Part shown: in pieces, positions 49,810 through 58,900 of the stretch | Layout: every line of letters begins with the position of its first letter | Position numbering within the stretch: the first letter of the stretch is position 1 | Source of the DNA: Rebecca billardiae RCC1528 | Taxonomy: Eukaryota; Haptophyta | Assembly (NCBI GenBank): GCA_965240325.2 | Contig: OZ251243.1 | Coordinates: 1,240,001 to 1,304,000 of the forward strand | Direction of reading: 5' to 3' | DNA: 64,000 bases | Made by a program: the position numbers and the translations under genes | Notes under the pieces: model-generated | Database searches by the model: none | What the model saw: the letters and a program-made list of their open reading frames with translations, nothing else | What the model was told of the DNA's origin: nothing

Positions 49810-51123
49810 ATGGCGTACGCCGGGCGTTACATGAAGAACGACATTCGCGCGGACGAGGCGATGGTGCTTGAGCAGGAGGAGACGGCGCCGATGTATTATG
49901 ACTTTGCCAACCCCAAGCCCGTGGCCGTCGGTGCCACGTACAAGCGCACGACCGTCTATGCCGGACCGTCGTCGTCATTCTCTCCGGGGCAGGTGGTGCA
50001 GTTCGATCTACCTACGGGTACGCCAGGCGCCATGATGGATCCCAGTCAGAGCGTCGTTCAATTCACGATCAACAACGGTTCTGGCACCTCTCTGACTCTC
50101 TCGCAGAGTGCTTACAGCCTCATTGAGCGCATCGACGCGTATCACGGCTCTCAGATGATCGCCTCGACGGGCAAGGCGGGCCTGCTGCACAATCTCCTGC
50201 TGGATTTCCAGTCGGGGCCTTCGTCGTGCTTCTCCACTGCCTCGATGCTCGGCAGCGCCGATTATGATGTCACCGCCGCGACTCTGTCGCAGGCAACGAT
50301 CAATAATGCTCTCAACGTGCCAAAGGGTGCGGTCATCGCGAATGGCGGCTTGCTCACTGTGTGCCTCCCGCTCGTGTACGTGTTTGGTGCACTCTGCGGC
50401 AAGGCCATCCCCATCTCCGAGCTGCACCAAGGCCTCCGTGTGGATATTCACCTCGCGCAGACGAAGGACTGGGGCGTCTACACGATTGATCCCGGGGCGA
50501 TGCCATCGATCCAGGATGTCAAGATGCAGCTGGGCACGGTGCTGCTCTCGGATTCGGCCTACACCAAGATTGCGCGCAGCCTCGACCACCTCTATGTCCC
50601 GTCGATGAGCTACCTCCACGCGCAGCACTCTGTCTCAGCCAACACCGCGACGAGCTGGCAGCTGCCCTTCCGCCTCGCGAGCGTCAACACGATCATCATC
50701 GCCGCCTATCCGGATGCGAACAGCAATGCTTACGCTAGCGATGTCACGCTGCGCACTCGCGCGGCCATCTCCAAGTGGCAGCTGCGCATTGGCTCGACGC
50801 TCGTGCCAGACCAGCCGGTCAGCGCGACGAATGGCGGCGCCGAGACGCGCGCGGAGCTCGTGCGGGCGTTCAACGCGCTTGGCGTCGCCGACTACGCCTC
50901 CAAGGTGAACGGCGCGCGCTTCGCGAGCTCAGCTTTTGCCATCGCATTCAACACGTCGGCATTCTCGCAGTCCGACATCCTCTTCGACGGCCGCCGCCTC
51001 GACACGGAGCACGCTATTTTCGAGGCCGATAGCAACCACGGTGCGCCGTTCACGTGGCATGCCTGGGCGCTGCACGACGTCATGATGGAGGTCGCGCAGA
51101 ACCAGCTCCAGTTCGCTGTGTAA
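49810..51123 (+). CDS. Major capsid protein, double jelly-roll (PLV)
   Basis: 437 aa from the ATG at 49810, 32 bp after the penton gene. Beta-rich throughout, with two tandem jelly-roll-sized halves. The first contains VVQFDLPTGTPGAMMDPSQS, SAYSLIERIDAYHGSQMI and GGLLTVCLPLVYVFG. The second contains KMQLGTVLLSD, TSWQLPFRLASVNTIIIAAY, SKWQLRIGSTLVPDQPV and MMEVAQNQLQF near the end. The order (IERIDAYHGS after the first sheet, LPL in mid-protein, then WQLRIGSTLVPDQPV) matches PLV capsid proteins. It forms pseudo-hexameric trimers of the icosahedral shell. The frame is intact. Confidence 0.85.
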   Translation: MAYAGRYMKNDIRADEAMVLEQEETAPMYYDFANPKPVAVGATYKRTTVYAGPSSSFSPGQVVQFDLPTGTPGAMMDPSQSVVQFTINNGSGTSLTLSQSAYSLIERIDAYHGSQMIASTGKAGLLHNLLLDFQSGPSSCFSTASMLGSADYDVTAATLSQATINNALNVPKGAVIANGGLLTVCLPLVYVFGALCGKAIPISELHQGLRVDIHLAQTKDWGVYTIDPGAMPSIQDVKMQLGTVLLSDSAYTKIARSLDHLYVPSMSYLHAQHSVSANTATSWQLPFRLASVNTIIIAAYPDANSNAYASDVTLRTRAAISKWQLRIGSTLVPDQPVSATNGGAETRAELVRAFNALGVADYASKVNGARFASSAFAIAFNTSAFSQSDILFDGRRLDTEHAIFEADSNHGAPFTWHAWALHDVMMEVAQNQLQFAV

Positions 51124-51148
51124 AAAAATATGATAATTTAATACACCG

Positions 51149-51442
51149 ATGTCATTTCTTGGCAGGCTCACGCGAGGCATTCGCGGTCGGCTCGGCGGGC
51201 TGGCAAGCACAGCACGTCGACTCGGCCGCCCCATCAGCTCGGCGGCGCACCACCTGAAGCCGTGCATCGACAAGATCGGCGGCGACGTGAACCAATTTTT
51301 GAATGAAATAGATCGCACGGAGGGCCTCGGCGACGTCGCCAGCCCGTACACTGGAGCCGCGCGGCGAGCGGTGAATCGCGGGCGTCAGATCGCCGGACGC
51401 GCGGACGCGGCCGCCAGCCGGGCGGATCGTTACTTGCGCTAA
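51149..51442 (+). CDS. Small basic protein (PLV)
   Basis: 97 aa from the ATG at 51149, 25 bp after the capsid gene. Arg-rich and helical (MSFLGRLTRGIRGRLGGLAS, RRAVNRGRQIAG, ADAAASRADRYLR). No family was recognised. Position and charge fit a DNA-condensing or membrane-lytic virion protein. It is followed by a short repeat patch separating it from the convergent lipase gene. Confidence 0.6.
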   Translation: MSFLGRLTRGIRGRLGGLASTARRLGRPISSAAHHLKPCIDKIGGDVNQFLNEIDRTEGLGDVASPYTGAARRAVNRGRQIAGRADAAASRADRYLR

Positions 51443-51495
51443 GAATTACTCAGCGCGAATTACCGAGCGCTAATTACCGAGCGCGGTGCTCAGAA
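51443..51495. terminator. AT/GC short-repeat patch between convergent viral genes
   Basis: Repeated units of the type AATTACCGAGCGC (four diverged copies within about 60 bp) sit exactly between two convergent stop codons. This suits a bidirectional 3'-end or transcription-stop element, but the function is inferred from position only. Confidence 0.35.
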
Positions 51496-52137
51496 TTATC
51501 GAGCGCGGTGCTGATTCAAAGCAAACAACGCTGGGCTCTGTAGAGCATCCACAAAGCTGGCACGCCCGAGGGTCTGCCGGCGCCCACCGCGCTGCGTGAC
51601 CGACAGCGCGCTCACTATATCACCCGGCGAGCGGGTATCGAACTGGCTTTTCGGTAAAGCTTTTCCGATATCTTTTAGACCGGCCGCTTTTTGTGACGTG
51701 TGAATCTGCGAGGCGCCGCTTTCTTCGGCGAGGTGTCCGCCCAGAGAGTGCCCCACCGCAGCGGCGGGCTGCCCGTATTTGCGCTTGACGATCTCCACCA
51801 GCTTGCGCGCGCGCGCGTGGCGCGGGTCCTTGGCGCTCAATCCCAGCGCGATCAGGACGTCCGACACGGCCCAGTCGGCGAATGACGCCGAGCCTCTGAA
51901 AAGTACGACGGGCCGACCGCTCGCGATGTGCACGGCTACTTTGTCCGCTTCATCCGACAGGCGCTCATCGAGTCGGTACCCGCGCTTGGCCAGGTGCGGT
52001 CGGGCTGCCGCCTTGCTCATGTAGCTCGCCTCGATGAGGAACTTGCGATCTCGGGCGAGCGTGGCGCCGGCGTCCCACGCCGCTTTGGCGACGCGCGCTT
52101 CGCCTTCGGCGGTCGATATAGTGGGTATGGCTAACAT
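51496..52137 (-). CDS. Class 3-type lipase/esterase (PLV)
   Basis: 213 aa from the ATG at 52137. Alpha/beta-hydrolase features are VAVHIASGRPVVLFRGSASFADWAVSDVLIAL (beta strand and oxyanion region; quoted only in parts: FRGSASFADW) and the nucleophile elbow GHSLGG with Ser131. The acid and His residues are plausibly in DTRSPGDIVS and the C-terminal NQHRAR but are not certain. Lipase genes occur in several PLVs and giant viruses. They may act in membrane breach on entry or in release. The enzyme is short for a full lipase, so it is a minimal version. Confidence 0.75.
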   Translation of the reverse strand: MLAIPTISTAEGEARVAKAAWDAGATLARDRKFLIEASYMSKAAARPHLAKRGYRLDERLSDEADKVAVHIASGRPVVLFRGSASFADWAVSDVLIALGLSAKDPRHARARKLVEIVKRKYGQPAAAVGHSLGGHLAEESGASQIHTSQKAAGLKDIGKALPKSQFDTRSPGDIVSALSVTQRGGRRQTLGRASFVDALQSPALFALNQHRAR

Positions 52138-52177
52138 AGTACCAGTACCAGTGGAATTTTACGCGTCTTAAGCGTGT

Positions 52178-54324
52178 TTACGTGTCAGACGCGGCATACG
52201 AAGCCACGTCGCCATCGGTCGCAATATATGGCAAATACCGCACGTGCTTGATCGACGCGCCGGCAGCGATCGTGTCGTACTCGAAACGCTGGATGAAGTC
52301 GGCCGTTACCTGCGACGGCATGGCATATTCGCCCAAAAACACGCCGTTGAGGAACGTTCGTATGGTGCTTGCCGTATTGTTGAAGACCCAAGCGCAGTGC
52401 TCCCAAACGGTATCGGTGAGCGTTGTGTTTTTGATGTCAAACCAAATTTGGCTGGGGGCGAACCAATGAGTCGTTAAGCGATTGCCCGCGAGCTCCTGCG
52501 TGAACATCAGGCTTTTAGTCGCCACGTCGACGTCATTCAGCTTGATCCGGATCGAGCCCACGCCCGGACCCTTCCCGACAAACATAATCGTAAAATCACT
52601 CGAAACGGTACTGGTTAAATTAACGGCAATTTAGCGGTGGCATCTATATATAAACCGCCGTCAGCGTACGATGTGGTGCCCGACTCGACCGCGAGGTTTT
52701 CGACGCCGCCGTTGGCTTCGACCAGGTCACTCGCCAATGGCCAGTGCATCCCCATCGCAGGCAGAGGATAATCAATCATCAGCTGGGCAATGTCCTCGAC
52801 GTAGCCGTCCCACACTTGCAGGTGCATCATCGCGGCGCCGACCGCGTTGTTCTTCACGCGCCACGATTGATACGTCGTGAATTGGCCGGGTTGGATACTG
52901 CTGGCAGAGACAACGCCATCCACGAGCAGCTCCTGCAGATTATCGCTCGGTCGCCAGCGCCACGTCAAGTGATACCATTGGCCAGCGGAGAGTCCTGTGA
53001 CTTGCTCGTGACGACTCCACACATGACCGGATTCGAGGTCCAGCTCTGCCTTGGAATTGGTCGTGAAATTACCCTCAAACACGCGGAAGCGAACGTAATC
53101 GCCCGGCTGCCACCCTGCCGCAGAGCGCATCCAAGCGCACATCGTGAAACCATTCGTGGCGGAAAACGTGTCGGACGAGGTCTCGAACGAATAAGCGGTA
53201 TCCATGGTCAAATACCCGTCTGTAAAGGATCCGGATCCCGGAGGCAATACTGCCGGCGTCGTCCCCACAAGCGCGATATGGTCGGCGCTCAGAGGCAGGT
53301 GCAGCACGAGCGCCGGCGGGGGGACGTACCCAGACCAACTTTCGGCGTGCGCCAGCCGATCGGCGGTATCGAGTGCGTATGGGTAGATCGTCACATGGGC
53401 CAATTCGCTTGCCAGATCGGCATTAAATACCACGGGATAGCGCAAAGAGACCCGGTCGGGGTCTGGGTCGAGCGCTGGCTCGAGATCGCGGCTATGCGCA
53501 AGCACTTGATCGATGTAGACATCCACGTGGGTGGCGTTCTGCTGCACTGCCACGTGAAACCACGTTTGGCGCGTATCTTCATCCACGTTTGTTATCAGCG
53601 AAGAGCCATCTTTGAGCGTGGTGATCTCGACATTCGCGGTGGGTGATAGCGAGACGATAACGCTGGTGTCGGCCTGCCCCACGCGCAGATCCATCACGCC
53701 GGCGCCGGAGGGACCGCGCATGAATGCGCACAGCGTAAAGTCGCGCCAGTCATGACCAGGGTTGGTGATCGTGAACGCGCCGCTCGCCGAGTCCATCACA
53801 ATGGATTTACCTGAAAACGAAGTGGTACCCGAGGGCACCATAGCCTGACCGCGGACGGTATCAATCAAGTCGCCCGCCAGAGGCATGTGGAGAACTGGGG
53901 TGTTGCGCGCCGCCGCCTGAATTAGTGTGCCTTCAAAACTGATCGATTCTGTATACAAACTGCCGGTATAATCGAACGAGGTCAGATATGTCTCGTCCGA
54001 CCAAATCTGGAAATGCGGCTTGAATTCTTCGTCGTAGACCACGCTGTTACTTTCCCAGCTTGCCGCTGTCCACGCGATTGTCATATTTGCGCTGGTGAGC
54101 GCGAGCGATGTCACGTCAAAATAGTGGGTCGGGTGCGAGATGCGCACCCGCAGCACGCCGCTCGTGGGCAGCTCGGGGGAAAACGTGGCGTATAATCCAG
54201 ACGGATTCAGCGGGAATGTTTCGATATTGCCCGCCCAAGACACTGCCGGTCCGCTCCCGAGCGCCTGGACGGATCCATCAATGGCTGCGGAGGTGCTCGA
54301 CGAGTCCCCAAAAATCGACGACAT
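52178..54324 (-). pseudogene. LamG/concanavalin-like multi-module protein (PLV), frameshifted in the third module
   Basis: The main frame runs from the ATG at 54324 to a stop at 52615 (569 aa). A second frame continues to 52178. The N-terminal about 140 residues are beta-rich. Lectin-like modules then repeat, each opening LHMPLAGDL, LHLPLSADH or MHWPLASDL and each carrying FTLCAFMRG, FTMCAWMRS and, in the second frame, FTIMFVGKG. Aligning the modules puts the break at the short T/A run at 52630-52632, equal to loss of one base. Three modules in about 715 aa would make a long surface protein. LamG-type folds bind glycans, so a receptor-binding fibre is likely. It is convergent with nothing and divergent from the DUF5754 gene. 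Confidence 0.78.
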
Positions 54325-54356
54325 TAATATAGAGCCTCTTTAATAGGGCATGAGAT

Positions 54357-54629
54357 ATGAATCGCCACCTAAAACGGTCTACGCGCAAAGACAAACGATT
54401 CATGCTGACTTCGCCGGGTGGTCGGACGCTCCACTTTGGCGCGCGTGGCGGCTCGACGTACATCGATCATGGCGACCCGAAGAAGAAATCGGCGTGGATC
54501 GCTCGCCATCGCCGCGACAAGGGCTGGGACGACCCTGAGTCGGGCATCTATTACAGCCGAATTTTGCTGTGGGGCGACTCCAAGTCGCTCACTGCCAATG
54601 CGAGTAAAATCGGCGTGACAGTTAGCTAA
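54357..54629 (+). CDS. DUF5754-family small protein (PLV)
   Basis: 90 aa from the ATG at 54357. Motif pattern LHFGARGGSTYIDHGDPKK, AWIARHRRDKGWDDP, then GIYYSRILLWGDSKSL. This is the short family seen in PLVs and large algal viruses (FG..G..DY..H.D, YI.RH, S..LLW). Function unknown. It shares a 32-bp divergent gap with the LamG gene. Confidence 0.75.
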   Translation: MNRHLKRSTRKDKRFMLTSPGGRTLHFGARGGSTYIDHGDPKKKSAWIARHRRDKGWDDPESGIYYSRILLWGDSKSLTANASKIGVTVS

Positions 54630-54638
54630 AAGGCCAAG

Positions 54639-55289
54639 ATGAAATCATCCCAATTCCAAAAGGCCATGCAAAACGCCAATTTGCTCAAGCGCACTCCGGA
54701 GGGGAAGCCGGCGGCGGGCCTATATGTGATCGCACCCGGGTGGGACACTTCTAACCGTTTGTTTAAAATGGGCCTCACCGCCAATATTGTGAGTCGAACC
54801 TTTAAAGGCTATCGCCATATGATGCCCTACGCCAAACCCGGTAATTCGTTCAGGCTGGTCGGGTTTTTAGTCGTGTCGTCGAATTTGGTTTTCCCCGCCG
54901 AGAAGCGCCTGCTCGCGCTCACAAACCCCGGTTTTGGATTCGTCAAGCTGCCGCTCGATAAAGAGTGGCGCCAAATTTCAAATCCGGCAAAGCTCGAAGA
55001 GAACGTCGCCCGGTTACTGGCGCGCGCGCGCCGGCCCGTCGACGGAAAATGGTACGTGTTTGACAAGGCGGGGAAGGTCGTACGCCAAGGCGGGCGCGAC
55101 CCAGACGTCGAGCAAAACAATGTCATCCCCGCCGGCGCGAACGTGACCACGCGTGCGAACGCCAATCGCCGTGCGCAGGTCATCACCGCGCGCTTCACGG
55201 GCCCCATCACCGGTATCCGCAGCGAGGGTATCCGGCTACTACGTCCGTCCGCGCGGTCGTCCGCTCGCAAAAAGAACCCCTCAAAATAG
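54639..55289 (+). CDS. GIY-YIG/T5orf172-like nuclease-type protein (PLV)
   Basis: 216 aa from the ATG at 54639, 9 bp after the DUF5754 gene. The core reads AGLYVIAPGWDTSNRLFKMGLT, IVSRTFKGYRHMMPYA, then LVGFLVVSSNLVFPAEKRLL. That resembles the T5orf172/MUG113 branch of GIY-YIG domains (G.YVI...K.G.T..L..R...Y, and a late Glu in AEKRLL). The C-terminal half is basic (RARRPVDGK, RSSARKKNPSK) and may bind DNA. The catalytic set is not certain. Confidence 0.6.
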   Translation: MKSSQFQKAMQNANLLKRTPEGKPAAGLYVIAPGWDTSNRLFKMGLTANIVSRTFKGYRHMMPYAKPGNSFRLVGFLVVSSNLVFPAEKRLLALTNPGFGFVKLPLDKEWRQISNPAKLEENVARLLARARRPVDGKWYVFDKAGKVVRQGGRDPDVEQNNVIPAGANVTTRANANRRAQVITARFTGPITGIRSEGIRLLRPSARSSARKKNPSK

Positions 55290-55375
55290 TATCATGCCAC
55301 CAAAGTCTCGGAAGCGCTCCGAGCGAGCACCTTCGAGTGTTTTTGATCCTTCTACATTGTGCGATGGCGTCGTGC

Positions 55376-55915
55376 TCAGTCCTCACCATCAGAATCTGCG
55401 AACATCGGTTGATCATACGAATCAGCGGGAGGCGCGCTTGGCGCGCTTGGCGAAGCTCCGCCTCGCTGACGTGACCACGAGCGCGGCCACAACACGTCCC
55501 GAAGGCTTGCGGGCGTAGCCGATTGAGAGATCGGCGCCCGACCCGGCTCGCCGTACGCCTCGCTGATAGCGACAATTTTGCGGGTAATTTTGAACGATTG
55601 TGCCATGCCCGCAGTGGGGCCCTTCACGAAGGGCTCGCTGAGCCTACCCACGACGCAGTGCTCGTTGAAGAACTTGGCGTCGACCACTTCGATGCCGCCA
55701 AAGTGACTCTCAATGGCGGTTATTGATGCCGCCGTGAGCGACCCGGGGCGCGCGCTCGGCTTGGGCGGCTTGGCGACGACGACACGCTCGAGAGCCACCA
55801 CGCGCTCCTTGAGGGCCTCGAACTCGGTGCGCATCTCGCGACAATCGCGGCAATCGCGGCAATCGCGACAGCGACAATCGTGGCGAGCGGAAACGTCAAA
55901 ATCGCAGGGGGCCAT
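55376..55915 (-). CDS. Coiled-coil protein with CRDC repeats (PLV)
   Basis: 179 aa from the ATG at 55915. The N-terminus contains a run of CRDC-type tripeptide repeats (CRCRDCRDCRDC), encoded by nine-base CAATCGCGG units. A coiled coil (MRTEFEALKERVVALERVVV), a possible beta domain (HFGGIEVVDAKFFNEHCVVGR) and an acidic tail (DSDGED) follow. No family was recognised. The Cys run could bind metal or form disulfides. An antisense frame (55294-55518) is considered spurious. Confidence 0.6.
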   Translation of the reverse strand: MAPCDFDVSARHDCRCRDCRDCRDCREMRTEFEALKERVVALERVVVAKPPKPSARPGSLTAASITAIESHFGGIEVVDAKFFNEHCVVGRLSEPFVKGPTAGMAQSFKITRKIVAISEAYGEPGRAPISQSATPASLRDVLWPRSWSRQRGGASPSAPSAPPADSYDQPMFADSDGED

Positions 55916-55980
55916 AGTTTTACTAGTTGGTTAGTTTTCTACTAGCGCGTGAGAAAATTATTTGAGCCGAGAAAAACGCG

Positions 55981-58900
55981 CTAGTCCATCGCCGCTGCGA
56001 GGGCGTGACCGCCGGCCCTGATGCGCCAGTGATTGAGGGCGATCGTGCGCTCGGCCGAGAGATGATAGCCCTTGTCGTCGACCCAATCGAGCACCTTCTT
56101 CACGCGCCGGCTGAAAACAATGTTGTGATTTTTATATTGCAGATCGTGGTACTGCGCACTGACGCTCGAACTCTCCAAAATCGTCGTCTCATAGTCGTCG
56201 TGCGTGAGGCTATTTTGCACGCAGCGGGAGGGGGCGCCCTTGGCTCGGTGGACATCCTCAAGCTCGTCCTCGAGGCTCTTGAGCGTCTTGATTGAGTACG
56301 TCTTCGCCCGCACAAAGGCCACTGCTATAGCCAAATTGTCGCCGAGCTCATCCTTGAAGAAGCCCGGTGTCTTGCGGTTGGCGTCCGTGAAGAGCGGGTG
56401 CCCCTCCGGAAATTTGCTCATGTCCAGCCATTCGTCGCGGATGCTGAGCATTTTATCCAAATAGGCCTCGTGCGAGGGCGCCCGGAAATTCATAATCAGC
56501 GAGTCGGTGTCAGTCCCGAGCAGGCGGGCGTTCTTCGGTCCGAAGGTAGGGTAGACCACGTTATACAGGAACGTGTACATCCACAGCTTCGAAAAGTCGA
56601 GGATCGAGGCGCCCACGAAGATGGGCTTGTCACGCACGTACTCGCGCTTGCTCATCGTCACGAGCGCAAACTCGGGTGCGATGGGCTTGTACGTGAGCGC
56701 CCGGTGACTCGTCATGGCCCGAGTGAATGCCGCACGGTTATCAATGAATCGCGCCTGCGTGTGGTGGTAGATCCGCTCCATGGTCTTGCCGAAGCATGCG
56801 TTCACCATGAGCTTGAAATACCCCTCCTCGAAGGCGTTCTTGCCCTGCTTGCGCAGCCGCGTGTTGAGGTCCACCCACGGGCGCAGCCACGGGCTTTGCT
56901 CGAACTCGACGACCCGATGCACCTTGGTGAGCTCGAGCCCCTGCGCCAGCGCAAACTTGAGCATCGTGATGTTGAGCGTGTAGTTTTTGCGGGAGCCAAG
57001 ATGCGCAATCAGCTTGGTGGTCTTGACGGCCCGCTTGCCCTGCTGCAAAGGCGAGAGCATCTCGTCGGGCACCTCCATCACCTCGGGGAGTAGCGGGTAG
57101 TCGCTGTGCAGGTCGTGCAAGCGGTCAGGGTAGTCGATATCCACCGTCACGAGCGCCCCCACATCGCCCTGCCATTCCTCGCACGGCTGATTCGGTCGCG
57201 TCGGGAGCCCGCCGTAGCGCGGATCGTTAACATCGAAGCGCTCCGGATCAATATCCTTATACCCGCCCGTCGGCAGCTTCCATGACATCACCGAGGCATA
57301 AAGTGCGTTGGCGTCAAAGTCGTGGATCGCGGAGAATTCTTTGGCGGGATCATATTCGGGAAGATCCGGGTGGTTCGCGCGCGCGATGCGGTTGCGTGCC
57401 ATCGACATGCCTCCGCGGAGCCCGGACTCGGCGTGCTCGTACAGGTCGCTCGTCGGGATGCTCTCGAGGCTCACGCCCGTGAGCTTGAGCATGGCCTTCC
57501 ACGCGAACTGCGAGTTGGAGATGCAGTAGGCCGGGTCGAGGCCGTACGTGTTCATCGAGGTCTTGCGGAAGGCACGCATGCAATCTTGGAGCCCGCAGAC
57601 GTCAATGCTGAGGTACAGATCGTGGAGATCGCGCCACGTGACGATGCCGGTCGCCTCCTGCAGGCGGCTCATGCGCTCGGGCAGGCTCTCCTCGAGCTCC
57701 TTTTGCTCAGCCTCCAGGCGCTCTTCCAGCTCCTCGTCGGTTTTGCCGTAGCCTTCGCTCAGCTTGGAGCCGAAGAACTTCGGGTCTGCGCTGATGGGCT
57801 CGTCGAGGTGCTGGTGCCAATCGAACTCGTACGGGAACACTTGCTTGTGCTTGAAAGCCTCGAAGACCGCATCCGGGTCCTTGCCGAAGCGCTCGGCGTG
57901 CTCGTTGGCCGCCCGGCGGAGCGAGTGCTTGTCCTCTGAGGGCAGATTCTTCAGAGATTCCGCCAAGCTTCCACCCAGAAAAGTCATCGAGTCGAGGATG
58001 CGGAAGGCCCCGATCTCGAGCGTCTTGAAGCGCTCGGAATTGATCACCATGGCGTTCATGCGGACCTTGTGCTCCTTGATGCGCGCCTGAACGCTCACGT
58101 CGGAGAGCGCCTGCATGATGAGCTGCGAGTCGTAGGACATGTTATGAAAGTAGACCGGTATGCTGCTGATGAGGCTCGGCGTGCCGTGCTTGAGGTTGCA
58201 CCGCGAGTGTGCCGCGCCGCGGTAGAGGCCCGTGCAGTGGCAGTGGTCGAGCACCTTGCGCTTGGCTCGGACCTCCTCGAGCGCGCGCTTCAACTCGTCC
58301 TTTTCCTCCGGCGCGAGTTTCGACTTGAGCTCGTACTCCGCTTCGGCGCGAGCAATCTCCGCGCTCGAGGCGAAGGCAGCCTCGCCGCAAAAGTGGCACG
58401 TCTCGCTCGCCTCAAAGTGCTCGCGGTCGGCCGCGGTGACCTTTGAAAAGTCGTCCTTGTAGCGCGAGCACGCGTCGCGGATCTTGGGGGTGGCGTCGAG
58501 CAGCGCGTGCAAAAATCGCACACCCGCATCCGGACCCATGAAGCTGCAATCCATGTCAGGGGCGTCCATGCCGTCCTGGAAGTCAAACTTGAGGCTCACC
58601 GATTGCGCCTTCTGATGCGTCTCCCCGTTGACTTGCGTGTTGACCGCCTCAAAGTCGGCCACCGCCACCACCGGCTTCCACACCACTGAGGTGTCCTGCG
58701 AGTAGGTGATGTCCGTCTCGGTGCGCTTGAGCTCCTGAGGCGTCCTCGCCTGGCTCTTAATCTCGTCGAGCGTCCACGGTTGGAAGAGGTGGCGCCAGTT
58801 GGCGTTGCACTGCGCGGTGTGCTGGTCGCGGATTGCCTTGGTCCTGAAGCGCCGCGTGCAGATGGGGCAGTGCGCGCAGTTGTGCGCACGCTCGCTGAGG

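Noticed and set aside
55294-55518. Plus-strand frame of 74 codons just after the GIY-YIG-like gene
   Set aside because: It overlaps the more protein-like minus-strand gene 55376-55915 by 143 bp and lacks a coherent domain pattern.
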